Source: Paraburkholderia fungorum
GTDB lineage: Bacteria > Pseudomonadota > Gammaproteobacteria > Burkholderiales > Burkholderiaceae
Direction: 5' to 3'
Assembly: GCF_900099835.1 (NCBI RefSeq)
Contig: NZ_FNKP01000002.1
Location: forward strand, 2,852,001 to 2,916,000
DNA: 64,000 nucleotides
The notes beneath the pieces were generated by a model. The model searched no databases, was not told the DNA's origin, and saw only the letters and a list, made by a program, of their open reading frames with translations. Below, in pieces: positions 43,462-52,963 of this stretch; the first letter of the stretch is position 1, and every line of letters starts with the position of its first letter. A program made the position numbers and the translations under genes.

Positions 43462-45744
43462 ATGACACAAGACCGGTTGGACCCGCCTCGCGCGGGTCGT
43501 CTTTCCGCTGCCCCGCAAGAGGGGGCGTCGTTTCCTGCCGTGCCGGAACAGAATTTCCACGTGCGGCGCATCACGCTGATCGCGTTGCTGGTCGCCGCCG
43601 TCGTGCTGCCTTGCGTGTACGTGGCCGCGATGTCGCTCAACGACTGGCGCGCGCGCGAAGCCGACGCCACCGACATGACGCTGCGCACCGTGCGCGTCGC
43701 CGAAGAACACGCGCTGAAAGTGTTCGACATGAACGAATCGCTCGATGCCCGCATCATCGAGCTGACCGATGGTCTCGACGACGACGGCATCCGCGAGCGC
43801 GAAGCCGTGATTCACGACAAGCTGCGCACCATGGGCGGCGGCTATCCACAAGTGGCCGCCGTGTCGATCTTCGGGCGCGAGGGCGTGCTGCTCGCCAGCA
43901 GCCGGTTCTATCCGGTGCCGATGGTGTCGATCGAAGGACGCGACGATTTCGTCGGCATTCGCAGCGGGCGCGATCTGGAACACGTGTCGAAAGTGATGAC
44001 CGGGCACGTCGCGGGCGAGCAGGTGTTCAACATGGGCGTGCAGCGCGTGGCCACCGACGGCTCGTTCGCCGGAATGGTCTCAGTCGCCCTGCGGCCCAGC
44101 TATTTCGACGCGTTTTACCGCGAACTGCTGGTCGGCAACGACAGCACGCCGATGATCCTGAGCCTCGTGCGCACCGACGGCGCGATCCTCGCGCACTATC
44201 CGACCCGTCCGCGCAAGCCGGCGGTGATGGCGGCCAATACGCCGCTCGCAGAAGCCATCGCGCAAGGGCGGCGCTCCGGCGTTGTGCGGATGCGCTCGGA
44301 CGTCGACGACGGCGATCTGATCGTCGCGTTCCGGCACGTCGGTGCGTATCCGGTGTACGTGCTGTGCGGCTATCGCACGTCGGCGATCTGGGCTGCGTGG
44401 TATCGCCACCTGAGCGTGCTGATTCTTTCGATGTTCATGCCGTCCATCGCGCTGTGGTGCGTGATCTGGCTGTCACTGCGGCGGCTCGGCGCGGAAGAGG
44501 AGGCGTGGGAGCGCTGGCAGGCCGAGGCGTCGATGCGTCGCTCGATCGAATCGGCGTATCGCCAGTCGCGCAAGATGGAGGCGCTCGGCACGCTGGTCGG
44601 CAGCGTCGCGCACGACTTCAACAACCTGCTGATGATCCTCTCCGCCAACGTGCAGATCGCGAGACGGCGCGGCGTGGCCGGAATCGACCGCGAATTATCG
44701 GCGATGGAACGCGCGCTCAAGAGCGGCCAGTCGCTCACGCGGCAATTGCTCGGCGTCGCGCGCAAGCAGCCGCTGCGCACCGAAACGCTGTTCCTCGACC
44801 GCTGGTTGCCGACCTGCCGCGAATTGCTGCGCGCGTCGCTCGGCGCGAAGGTTTCGCTGGTGATGGACATCGGCGCGCAGACCTGGCCGATCCGCGCGGA
44901 TGTCGCCGAACTCGAACTGGCGCTGATCAACGTCGCGGTAAATGCGCGCGACGCGATGACCAACGGCGGGCGTTTCACCGTGCGGGGCAGCAATATCGTG
45001 TTCCGTCACGAAGACGGGTTTCCGCTGACGGGCGAGTTCGTGCAGTTGTCGCTGGAAGATACGGGCGTGGGCATGGCACCCGACGTGCTCGCGCGGGCGT
45101 TCGAACCGCTGTTCACGACCAAGCCGAAAGGGATGGGCACCGGTCTCGGCTTGCCGCAGGTTTTTGCGTTCTGCGAAAGTTCGGGCGGGCTGGCCGCGAT
45201 CGACAGCGCAGTCGGTGCGGGTACGTCAGTCAGGCTTTATTTGCCCCGCGCAGCGGACGAACTGGAGACTCCTGCGCCAGTCGAGGCAAGCGCGGAAGAA
45301 AACGGCGGCCCGCAAGGTCTGCGCATTCTGCTGGTCGAGGACAACGAGGAAGTCGCCGCCGGCACCGAAGCGCTGCTGCAGATGATGGGCCACCAGATCA
45401 CCTGCGTGTTCAACGCCGATGCCGCGCTGCGCCTGTTCGACGACGCGCACGCGAAGCAGGCTCGCACGGGCGAGCCGCTGCCGTTCGATCTGGTTCTGTC
45501 GGACATCCACATGCCGGGCACGCTGAACGGGATCGACCTGGCCGAGAGGGTGCTGGCGTTCGATACCAAACTGCCGGTCATCCTCGTCACCGGTTACGCG
45601 GAAGAACTCGACCGCGCGCGGAGCGTGGATGTGCGGGTGCTGTCCAAACCGTTCGATATCGGCCTGCTGGAAAAGCTGCTGGAGACGATCCAGCGCGATG
45701 TGGCGCAAAGCGGTGCCAGCCCGGCGGCGCAGTCTGCGCAGTGA
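43462..45744 (+). CDS. Hybrid histidine kinase with receiver domain
   Basis: A membrane sensor kinase of 760 residues. A membrane helix at about 36-57 and one at about 330-350 bracket a periplasmic dCache-like sensor. The kinase has the His box VAHDFNN with His384, the N box ALINVAVNARDAM, the G1 box DTGVGM and the G2 box GMGTGLGLPQV. The C-terminal receiver (residues 625-745) has Asp681 in LSDIHMPG. It has no DNA-binding output, so it probably passes phosphate onward. It is divergent from the CheY/CheC-like/GGDEF operon and could feed it. Confidence 0.9.
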   Translation: MTQDRLDPPRAGRLSAAPQEGASFPAVPEQNFHVRRITLIALLVAAVVLPCVYVAAMSLNDWRAREADATDMTLRTVRVAEEHALKVFDMNESLDARIIELTDGLDDDGIREREAVIHDKLRTMGGGYPQVAAVSIFGREGVLLASSRFYPVPMVSIEGRDDFVGIRSGRDLEHVSKVMTGHVAGEQVFNMGVQRVATDGSFAGMVSVALRPSYFDAFYRELLVGNDSTPMILSLVRTDGAILAHYPTRPRKPAVMAANTPLAEAIAQGRRSGVVRMRSDVDDGDLIVAFRHVGAYPVYVLCGYRTSAIWAAWYRHLSVLILSMFMPSIALWCVIWLSLRRLGAEEEAWERWQAEASMRRSIESAYRQSRKMEALGTLVGSVAHDFNNLLMILSANVQIARRRGVAGIDRELSAMERALKSGQSLTRQLLGVARKQPLRTETLFLDRWLPTCRELLRASLGAKVSLVMDIGAQTWPIRADVAELELALINVAVNARDAMTNGGRFTVRGSNIVFRHEDGFPLTGEFVQLSLEDTGVGMAPDVLARAFEPLFTTKPKGMGTGLGLPQVFAFCESSGGLAAIDSAVGAGTSVRLYLPRAADELETPAPVEASAEENGGPQGLRILLVEDNEEVAAGTEALLQMMGHQITCVFNADAALRLFDDAHAKQARTGEPLPFDLVLSDIHMPGTLNGIDLAERVLAFDTKLPVILVTGYAEELDRARSVDVRVLSKPFDIGLLEKLLETIQRDVAQSGASPAAQSAQ

Positions 45745-45845
45745 GTCCCGGGTGATCGATCGGTGACGCGTGGCGCCGGCGTGATGCGGCTGCGTGATGC
45801 GGCCGTTATGCGGGCGTCACGCCGGTGTCATTTACCGATGCGTGT

Positions 45846-45877
45846 AAAAGCGCGGCGCATTGCGCCGCACTTTTTTG
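45846..45877 (+). terminator. Rho-independent terminator
   Basis: A stem of about 10 bp built on GCGGCGCA and TGCGCCGC, followed by six T, about 100 bp after the hybrid kinase stop. Confidence 0.8.
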
Positions 45878-46019
45878 TCCGCTCTGTGCGCCGAAGTCAG
45901 GCGGGGCAGGGCGCACAGCTGTTCGCGATCACCCCGGCATGATCGTTGCGGCGGAAAAAGCATGGAGGGCGGCGTATTTCAGCGTCGTTCGTTCCGCCCA
46001 ACTACGTCGGGAGACAGCC

Positions 46020-47039
46020 ATGCAACACACCGTGATTGGTTTATTCGACACCTACACCCAGGCCGAAAGCGCCCGCGATACGCTCGTGCAAACTGGCTTC
46101 GCCCGCGAATCCATCGAATTGCAGGCAAATCCGCAACCCACGGTCGCTTCCGCCACCGACGAAGTCGCCGGCGCGGGCATGCTGGCGAACATCGAGCGTT
46201 TCCTGGCCAGTCTGTTTGCGAGCGGCCCCCGCGCGCCCGAAACTGCCCGCTATGTCGAAGCGATGCGGCGCGGCGCGGTGCTGGTCTGCGTGAATGCCAC
46301 CAGCGAATCGCACGCGGAATTGGCGCGCAGCACGCTGACGCGGCTGGGCGCGACCGACATCGGCGACCGTCTGCCCACCTGGGAAGCGCAGCCGGAAGCG
46401 CGCCGTGAACATTCAGTGCTGGACGAATTAGGAATTGGCGCTGTCACAGCGGCCACTCCGCAAACGTCAAGTGCAGTGAGGCCAGGAGTGAGCGCGACGG
46501 ACACAACGCGGGCCGCGTCGGCAGCGGAGCCGTACTACGCCATGCCTCCGGGAAGCACCGACGCCGAGCCTTTCGTGCCGCCGCCGCTCGCCGAACGGCC
46601 GCTGATCGATCCGGTGAATGAGCCAGTCGTCGATCCGCTAGTGGGCGACGCAGGGCGCAGCGCGATTGCTGCGGGTTCGGTCGCCGGTTCGGGCGCGGTA
46701 ATGCAGCCGTCCGAGGTCGTCCCGAACACGACGCAACCTGCGGGCGCGGTTGGCGCCCAGATTCCGAACGAATATCTGGAATACGAAGAGGATTTCCGCT
46801 CGCACTATGACGAGCAATACGCGGCGGACAATGCGCGTTACGAAGACTACGTGCCCGCTTATCGCTACGGCGCGGAGATCGCCGCCGACACGCGTTTTCG
46901 CGATCGTCCGTGGGATGAGATCGAGCCGGAAGCTCGCGATCATTGGGAACGCACGTCGCCGGACAGCACGTGGGAACGCTTCAAGCTCGCTGTGCGTCAC
47001 GGGTGGGAGCGGGTGACGGGACATCACCACCACGTCTGA
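46020..47039 (+). CDS. GSP17M-like stress protein with long C-terminal extension
   Basis: A 339-residue protein; the ATG at 46020 follows GGGAGA. Residues 1-125 (HTVIGLFDTYTQAESARDTLVQTGFARESIELQ) resemble the general stress protein 17M-type domain. A Pro/Ala-rich linker follows. The C-terminal 80 residues are rich in Tyr, Asp, Glu and Trp (DEQYAADNARYEDYVPAYRYG, then RFRDRPWDEIEPEARDHWERT), a pattern seen in stress proteins of several bacteria. Cytoplasmic, function unknown; the whole-protein order is inferred from composition. Confidence 0.65.
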   Translation: MQHTVIGLFDTYTQAESARDTLVQTGFARESIELQANPQPTVASATDEVAGAGMLANIERFLASLFASGPRAPETARYVEAMRRGAVLVCVNATSESHAELARSTLTRLGATDIGDRLPTWEAQPEARREHSVLDELGIGAVTAATPQTSSAVRPGVSATDTTRAASAAEPYYAMPPGSTDAEPFVPPPLAERPLIDPVNEPVVDPLVGDAGRSAIAAGSVAGSGAVMQPSEVVPNTTQPAGAVGAQIPNEYLEYEEDFRSHYDEQYAADNARYEDYVPAYRYGAEIAADTRFRDRPWDEIEPEARDHWERTSPDSTWERFKLAVRHGWERVTGHHHHV

Positions 47040-47110
47040 TGCAGGTCGGTGACGGCAGCGGTGCCGGTAGGACGGCGTCCGCTGCCAGTTTCGCCGGGTG
47101 GCTCGCCTGG

Positions 47111-47665
47111 TTAAGCCGCCGTGTGCCGTTTGACCCATGCAACGTAGCGGTCAACGAAAGTTTGTAAAAACTTGCGTGTGCCGTCGTTGAGAATTTCGCC
47201 TTTTTCGTTGATCACCGCTGCGTCGTGTTTGATGAACATTTCGGGTTGGCCGAGAGTCGCGACGTCGAGGTAAGCCAGCACATTCCGCAGATGCTGTTGC
47301 GACAGCGCCGTGCCGGTTGCACCAACGGAAGTGCCGAGTACGGCGCCGGGTTTGTTGCCCCACGAATTGGTGCCCCACGGCCGCGAACCCCAGTCGAGCG
47401 CGTTCTTCAGTACGCCGGGTATCGAGCGGTTGTATTCAGGGGTGACGAACAGCAGGCCGTCCGCGGCTTCGATCCGTTGCTTCAGCTGCTTGCCCGCTTC
47501 GGGATAGTCGGCATCGTAGTCCTGGCTGTAAAGCGGCAACGAACCGATATCGATGAATTCGAAGGTGAAGTCGGCAGGGGCAAGCGAAATCACCGCTTGT
47601 GCCAATTGCCGGTTAAACGACTCGCGACGCAGACTGCCGACAACAACCGCAATGTGATGAGCCAT
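47111..47665 (-). CDS. NADPH-dependent FMN reductase
   Basis: A flavodoxin-like reductase of 184 residues, similar to YieF/ChrR-type quinone and chromate reductases. The FMN phosphate loop is GSLRRESFNRQLA, and TPEYNRSIPGVLKNALDWGSRPW is the family signature. The start at 47665 begins AHHIAVVVGSLR; the open frame upstream is not conserved-looking. Confidence 0.9.
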   Translation of the reverse strand: MAHHIAVVVGSLRRESFNRQLAQAVISLAPADFTFEFIDIGSLPLYSQDYDADYPEAGKQLKQRIEAADGLLFVTPEYNRSIPGVLKNALDWGSRPWGTNSWGNKPGAVLGTSVGATGTALSQQHLRNVLAYLDVATLGQPEMFIKHDAAVINEKGEILNDGTRKFLQTFVDRYVAWVKRHTAA

Positions 47666-47797
47666 GATTCGTTTCCTTGACGTGAGGCGCACGAGGCGCG
47701 GGAAGGGTACGAACTGTCCATCATAGGCAAAAGCCTGGCGGACGGCGACGGAATAGCGGCTAGATAGCGCTGTCCCTCGAAGGAGTCGAGGGGTGTC

Positions 47798-47858
47798 GGT
47801 GGATAACTTGCAGCGCATCGAAGTTATCCACAGATTCACTGAATAACCTTGTGGATAA
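47798..47858. promoter_or_regulatory. Cluster of DnaA boxes
   Basis: TTATCCACA (47824-47832) and TGTGGATAA (47850-47858) are perfect DnaA boxes in opposite directions; GGTGGATAA (47798-47806) matches 8 of 9. All three lie within 61 bp upstream of the FMN reductase gene. Confidence 0.7.
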
Positions 47859-48049
47859 CTGGTACTTTTGCCTTGTCAATCAAGCATGCTTTCGGCCTAC
47901 GACGATTTGAGGCAAATGAGTGCTTAACTGCAAAGGCACTGGGCGAAGATTGTCGGATCTGGAAAATATGACCGATCCGGCGGGTCGTTTTCTTGGACGA
48001 CGCCAGCGTCTGCGGTTAAGCGAATCGATCTCTTCTGGAGGAGCCGATT

Positions 48050-48256
48050 ATGAGTCTCAACTATGCAGGTAAATCGCATGATGAAGCGGTCGCGGCCCGC
48101 AAGAAGCAAAAGCAGCCGGCACAGGAGCAGCCGGGCGGCGATATGGCCGTCGACGGCACCGAGGCGGACAAGGTGCATAGCAGCGGCGAGCTGTCCGAGC
48201 GCGGTAAGGATGTGTGGCGCAAAGGGAGTGGGATCGATGGGGGAGGGAAGATCTAG
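48050..48256 (+). CDS. 68-residue hypothetical protein
   Basis: ATG behind TGGAGGAG. The product is hydrophilic, Lys/Gln-rich in the first half, and Ser/Gly-rich at the end (SSGELSERGKDVWRKGSGIDGGGK). It looks largely disordered. No family recognised. Confidence 0.55.
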   Translation: MSLNYAGKSHDEAVAARKKQKQPAQEQPGGDMAVDGTEADKVHSSGELSERGKDVWRKGSGIDGGGKI

Positions 48257-48395
48257 GCTGTTGCTGGCGGGACGGGGTTAGGGCTGTTCCGCTAGCGTCG
48301 GCCGCGCCCGGGTGTGGGGCGGCGCGCGCGGGGTGTTTTTTGCGGCCGTCCAGATCGCGTTTGATCGCGCGCCATCTCGTCACGTATTGCCTCTC

Positions 48396-48680
48396 TTACT
48401 CCGGTACTGCGATGTCCCCATCGACAAGTTGCCAACCGTACGTCTCCGCGTAGGCCTGCGCCGCGTCGGCATCTTCGCAAAAGGGGAGATCGGCGTGACC
48501 TTGAAACGGATAGATCACCCGTTCGTCGCTGAGCCTAATCACTTTCAATGTCGGCACCGTACCGCTCGAAGTCCTTCGTGACGATGCCATCACCTGATAA
48601 TTGGCCCGCCCCGTGAGTACAGGAAGCGCGGCGCGCTGAGAGCGTCGGGAACCGTGATTTGCCATCGATGATTGCGTCAT
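48396..48680 (-). CDS. DUF6723-like small protein
   Basis: A 94-residue protein. The C-terminal half, YQVMASSRRTSSGTVPTLKVIRLSDERVIYPFQG, then a helix AAQAYAETYGWQLVDGD, resembles small Burkholderia proteins labelled DUF6723. The start at 48680 overlaps the stop of a 27-codon upstream frame (ATGA). Starts at 48665 or 48590 are also possible. Function unknown. Confidence 0.55.
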   Translation of the reverse strand: MTQSSMANHGSRRSQRAALPVLTGRANYQVMASSRRTSSGTVPTLKVIRLSDERVIYPFQGHADLPFCEDADAAQAYAETYGWQLVDGDIAVPE

Positions 48681-48760
48681 GGCGTGGTGAGCGACTGGCT
48701 TAAAGCCAGGTCGTCGGTCGGTCTTTCCAGACCTTGATGGCACGTGATGCTGATATTCAT
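48677..48760 (-). CDS. 27-residue upstream peptide
   Basis: ATG at 48760, GGAG nine bases upstream. It encodes MNISITCHQGLERPTDDLAL and seven further residues, and its stop overlaps the ATG of the DUF6723-like gene (ATGA). Probably a leader peptide that couples translation to the next gene. Confidence 0.4.
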   Translation of the reverse strand: MNISITCHQGLERPTDDLALSQSLTTP

Positions 48761-49195
48761 AATGATCGTCTCCAGTAAAGTCGTTTGTCGCACATTTGCC
48801 GACAAGGCGGCTCGTTGGCCGTCAATGCAGCCTACGGCAGCGTATGGATAACGCGGCTCGCGTTCCGCAACCATGGTCTATTCGCTTCGACACGACCGAT
48901 AACACGCCGCAGAGTCACACGGGCAAACGGGAAACCCTGTTCGATACAAGGCGTTGAGATGACGACGTTTTGCGTCAGTGACCGCGGAAAATCAGGCGGG
49001 AGGAGGGCAAGCTGTCGACCCACTGTAACACGGTTAGCAACGTGAAAAATTTCCCGCACGGACGACCGGGGCGGCTGTTGGAGGGGAATGCAAAAAGGGC
49101 GCCGTTAGCTTCCGGCGCCCTTCTTTTTACATCGACGATCATCTTCGGAAACGGATTCGAACCACACTGGCGATCCGATCAAGTCTCCCGATTTT
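48761..49195. other. Intergenic region with terminator
   Basis: No supported gene in about 430 bp apart from the hairpin at 49092-49128. It should contain the promoter of the leftward DUF6723-like operon. Confidence 0.4.
49092..49128. terminator. Rho-independent terminator
   Basis: AAAAAGGGCGCCG and CGGCGCCCTT form a strong stem with a 7-base loop, flanked by A and T runs. Confidence 0.85.
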
Positions 49196-49327
49196 TTAGT
49201 TGCCGAAAAACACGTTGCAGTACGACGCCGGGCCGTTGCATTTCTCCGGAGCGGCGGCATGGGCTGCGCCCGAAGCTGCTGCAAACAGGGCGACGGAAGC
49301 GATCAAAGCGGAAAGAATACGTTTCAT
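49196..49327 (-). CDS. 43-residue secreted peptide with a Cys pair
   Basis: ATG at 49327 with GAGGA upstream. A signal peptide (KRILSALIASVALFAAASG, cleavage after AHA) leaves about 20 mature residues, AAPEKCNGPASYCNVFFGN, with two Cys seven apart that could form a disulfide. No family recognised. A terminator follows downstream. Confidence 0.6.
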   Translation of the reverse strand: MKRILSALIASVALFAAASGAAHAAAPEKCNGPASYCNVFFGN

Positions 49328-49778
49328 GGTGCTAGTCCTCAGCGTGGGTGTCGCGATCTGGTGCGATCGATTGAGCGAAGGATAGCGATTGAGTGTCCTC
49401 CGACAAATACCGAAGTCGATAAGACATTTTTTCAATTTTCGAAATAATCGAGGCAGGGCAGGGGCTTAATTGAAGCGGCCATTTGCGGCTGGCTGAATCG
49501 CTGCCTCTGCATTTCGGGACAGGTCTGCCGGACGGTCAAATAATTATTGATTTCAGATTTCGCAATAATTGATTTCGCCGGGCGAGGAGGGGACGTGCAG
49601 TCGTACTGGTCTTTGCGTCCCCGCACGGGAGGGAAGGGTGCATTCGAAGTAGAGGAAAATAGCCGCTACCTTTTTCTTAAGGTTTGCCGTGGGGCAATAG
49701 ACAGCGACGTCGTAAAGTCCCACGGCAGGGCGGGGCTGTAACCAAGCCCTCCATATTCACGCTTATCTCGACAAGCCG
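49328..49778. other. Intergenic region
   Basis: About 450 bp. No supported gene. It contains a perfect 9-bp inverted repeat, TGCCGTGGG (49685-49693) and CCCACGGCA (49719-49727), and an AT-rich stretch near 49530-49575 with a repeated TTGATTTC. Confidence 0.4.
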
Positions 49779-50069
49779 CTAACGCTCACCAGCCGGCGTA
49801 TCCCGATAACGCTCAAAAAATCGCGCATGCGCCTCTTCATCAATGGAAATGGGATGTGGCTCCGCACGAGCCGGGTGCTTCTCAAGCTGCGCGCGCGTGC
49901 GGATCGGCCGATGCTGAAAATTGCCGCCACAATTCGGACACACATTGCGCAGCGTACCCAGTGCGCATACCTCGCAGAATGTACATTCGTACGTGCAAAT
50001 CATGGCGTCGGACGCATTCGGCGGCAGTGACTTGCCGCATCCTTCGCAAGAGGGTCTGAGTTCAAGCAT
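49779..50069 (-). CDS. DUF1272 Cys-rich protein
   Basis: A 96-residue protein from the ATG at 50069. MLELRPSCEGCGKSLPP, then ICTYECTFCEVCA and NVCPNCGGNFQHRPIR, is the DUF1272 signature with eight Cys that likely bind zinc. The C-terminal part is polar. The function of the family is unknown. Confidence 0.82.
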   Translation of the reverse strand: MLELRPSCEGCGKSLPPNASDAMICTYECTFCEVCALGTLRNVCPNCGGNFQHRPIRTRAQLEKHPARAEPHPISIDEEAHARFFERYRDTPAGER

Positions 50070-50285
50070 GGCGACGATTTCCGTATTTGACTCGAAGTGC
50101 GGAAGGCACCTCACTTGCGAGCCAGTGTAAGCGGCGAGGACGGCTTGAAATAGACAGCGAGGCGGCAAATCCTGCCAACGTCGGTCACGTTTAGCGCTGC
50201 ACCGGAGGCCACGCAATCCGGAAAAAGAACTAAAACCCCGGCCGAAGTTTTAATTTTTCCCGGATCAATTGCGAGACTTCCGCAA

Positions 50286-51662
50286 TCAGGTCAACACGCC
50301 CCATAACACGAGCGTCAGCGCGAGACCCACGACAGAGACAATGGTCTGAAGCACCGACCAGACCAATACCGTCTGCTTCAATTGCAGCCCGAAGTACTCG
50401 CGCACCATCCAGAAACCGGCGTCGTTCACGTGGCAGAAGAACACCGAACCCGCGCCGATGGCGAGCGCCATCAACGAATTGTGCGTCGCGCTAAGACCCG
50501 CGACGACGGGGGCGACTATGCCCGCGGTTGTCGTCGTGGCGACCGTCGCCGAACCGGTGGCCTGGCGCAACGCGACCGCGATCAACCAGGCGAGCAAAAT
50601 CAGCGGCATGTGCGCGCCGACCGCGATCTTGCCAATCGTCGTGCTGATGCCCGCGACGACGAGCGCCTGCTTCAAGCCGCCGCCCGCGCCGATGGTCAGC
50701 AGCAGCGCGGCGATCGGCGGCAAGCTTTTGCGCAGAATGCCGCCGACGCGTTCGCGTGCCATTCCGCGCGACCAGCCGAGCGCCACCACGGCGAACAGCA
50801 CGGTGAGGCCAAGCGCGATCAACGGCTCGCCGAGGAAATTCAGCGCGTCGAACAGGAAGGTCTCCGGCTGAAGAAGCAGTTTGGCGACCGTGCGGCCCAG
50901 CATCAGTACGACGGGCAACAGGATCGTAATCAGCGAGATGGCGAAGCTCGGCGGTTCGCCAGTGTCTTGCTGCGCGGAAAAAAGCTTACCCATTTCCTCC
51001 GGCTCGGCGACGTGCATCCGTTTTGACAGCCACATCCCATACAGCGGCCCCGCAAGAATCACGGCCGGAATCGCGACGATCACACCAAGGCCGAGCGTCA
51101 GCCCGAGGTCGGCATGCAGCGCGCTCACCGCGATCAACGGACCCGGATGCGGCGGCAACAATGCGTGCAGGGTCGTCATGCCGGCCAGAGCCGGAATCGC
51201 AATGCGAAGAATCGGCTGCTGCGAGCGACGCGCCATCACGAAGATGATCGGCACCATCATCACCAGACCAACTTCGAAAAAGAGCGGCATGCCGATGATC
51301 AGCGCGACCAGCGCCATCATCCACGGCAGCGTGCGCGGCGTGGAGTGCTCGAGGATAGTCGACACAAGCCGGTCGGCGGCGCCCGATTCGGCCATCAACG
51401 CACCGAGCATCGCCCCCAGCGCAATGATGATGCCGACATCGCCCAGCAACGAGCCTGCACCTTTGCTGAAGGCGCTGGCGACGGCTTCGAGCGGCAGGCC
51501 GGCCGCAAAGCCCGCCGCGAACGTGCCGACAAGAATCGATAGAAACGGTGCAAGTTTTAGAACGCTGATAGCGATGATGATCAGTGCGAGTCCGAGTACG
51601 CACGACAAGATCAATTGAGTGTCGTGGGATGACCACGGCGCGAGTGTTGTCGTTAGATGCAC
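50286..51662 (-). CDS. GntP-family gluconate-type permease
   Basis: A 458-residue inner-membrane symporter of the GntP family, which takes up gluconate and related sugar acids. About twelve hydrophobic helices are visible. The conserved LLPPHPGPLIAVSAL motif and the ATGSATVATTTTAGIVAP segment identify the family. No gluconate kinase or regulator lies beside it, so the substrate cannot be fixed. Confidence 0.87.
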   Translation of the reverse strand: MHLTTTLAPWSSHDTQLILSCVLGLALIIIAISVLKLAPFLSILVGTFAAGFAAGLPLEAVASAFSKGAGSLLGDVGIIIALGAMLGALMAESGAADRLVSTILEHSTPRTLPWMMALVALIIGMPLFFEVGLVMMVPIIFVMARRSQQPILRIAIPALAGMTTLHALLPPHPGPLIAVSALHADLGLTLGLGVIVAIPAVILAGPLYGMWLSKRMHVAEPEEMGKLFSAQQDTGEPPSFAISLITILLPVVLMLGRTVAKLLLQPETFLFDALNFLGEPLIALGLTVLFAVVALGWSRGMARERVGGILRKSLPPIAALLLTIGAGGGLKQALVVAGISTTIGKIAVGAHMPLILLAWLIAVALRQATGSATVATTTTAGIVAPVVAGLSATHNSLMALAIGAGSVFFCHVNDAGFWMVREYFGLQLKQTVLVWSVLQTIVSVVGLALTLVLWGVLT

Positions 51663-51888
51663 GATGTCCCTTTGTTGATTAACGCAGCCGCGGCCACGCG
51701 CGGATGACGAATTGTAGCGGCGGCGGCTCGGCTTGATGCAGCGGAGGTGGGGCGCGCGTCATAGCAGTTGGCGCGTGGCTCGCGAGTGATTTGCTTATGC
51801 GAATTTATCGGTTCGTCCAGGCTTGCAGACGAATTATCGTCGGAGCCAATCGGTCCGTTTTGCGTCCGTCTTTTAAACGAGCACTTTT

Positions 51889-52872
51889 ATGTCCCGTCAT
51901 CCGCTGCTTACGCGCCGCGCGTTTCTCGCTGGCGTGGGTGCGTCGCTGGCCGCAGCCACCTTGCCCGGCGTGTTCTCATCCGCTTTTGCCGCCGATACAC
52001 ACGCAAAGGAATTTCGTATCGGCTATCAGAAAGCAGCCAGCACGCTCGTGTTGCTCAAGTCGCATGGCACGCTTGAAAAGCGACTTGCCTCGCAAGGCAT
52101 TACCGTCAAATGGACCGAATTCCCCGCCGGGCCGCAATTGCTTGAAGGGCTGAATGTCGGTGCGATCGATTTCGGCTATGTCGGCGAGGCGCCGCCGGTG
52201 TTCGCGCAGGCGGCGGGCGCCAACTTCGTCTACACCGCCTATGAAATTCCGACGCCGCACGCCGAAGGCATCCTCGTGCACCCGGATTCGTCGATCAGAA
52301 CGCTCGCCGATCTGAAGGGCAAAAAAATCGCCCTGAACAAGGGCTCGGACGTGCACTGGTTTCTGGTTGCGGCGCTCCAGAAGAGCGGGGTGAAGTACAG
52401 CGAGATTCAGCCTGTCTTCCTTGCACCCGCTGACGCGCGCGCGGCCTTTGAGCGCGGTGCGATCGATGCATGGGCGGTTTGGGATCCGTTCCTTGAAGCC
52501 GCGAAGCGTCAGTCGAATGCGCGCTTACTCGCCGACGCGGAAGGGATTGTGAGCCATCACCAGTTCTTCCTGAGCGCGCGACCGTTTGCGCAGCAAAACG
52601 GCGACGTGCTCGCAATCACGATGGATGAAGTCAGCAAGGAGGGAGCGTGGGTGCGGGCGCACTACGGCGAAGCAGCAGCACAACTCGCACCCATTCAGGG
52701 ACTCGACGCTAGCGTGATCGAAGCGGGCTTGCGGCATTACGCGCATATCTATAAGCCCGTCGACGGGGAAGTGCTTGCCGAGCAGCAGCGGATTGCGGAC
52801 ACGTTCAGCGATCTTCGCATCATCCCGACGAAGATCGTCACGAAGGATGCGGCGCTGCCGGCTAAGGCTTAA
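51889..52872 (+). CDS. ssuA: Aliphatic sulfonate ABC transporter binding protein (orphan)
   Basis: A periplasmic SsuA-type substrate-binding protein of 327 residues. The signal has a twin-arginine-like TRRAFLAGVGA start and an AFA-A cleavage site. The mature part begins EFRIGYQKAASTLVLLKSHGTLEKRL and shows GYVGEAPPVFAQAAG and LKGKKIALNKGSDVHWFLVAAL, all typical. No permease or ATPase gene (ssuC, ssuB) follows, so it must serve a transporter encoded elsewhere. Confidence 0.85.
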   Translation: MSRHPLLTRRAFLAGVGASLAAATLPGVFSSAFAADTHAKEFRIGYQKAASTLVLLKSHGTLEKRLASQGITVKWTEFPAGPQLLEGLNVGAIDFGYVGEAPPVFAQAAGANFVYTAYEIPTPHAEGILVHPDSSIRTLADLKGKKIALNKGSDVHWFLVAALQKSGVKYSEIQPVFLAPADARAAFERGAIDAWAVWDPFLEAAKRQSNARLLADAEGIVSHHQFFLSARPFAQQNGDVLAITMDEVSKEGAWVRAHYGEAAAQLAPIQGLDASVIEAGLRHYAHIYKPVDGEVLAEQQRIADTFSDLRIIPTKIVTKDAALPAKA

Positions 52873-52963
52873 CGTGCGCCTTTGAGTCGGAGGGCGGAGC
52901 GGGCGCATAACGCGCATTGTGATTCGTATTCGGCGAAAAGGCTTTCTTGTCGGCAAACACTCG

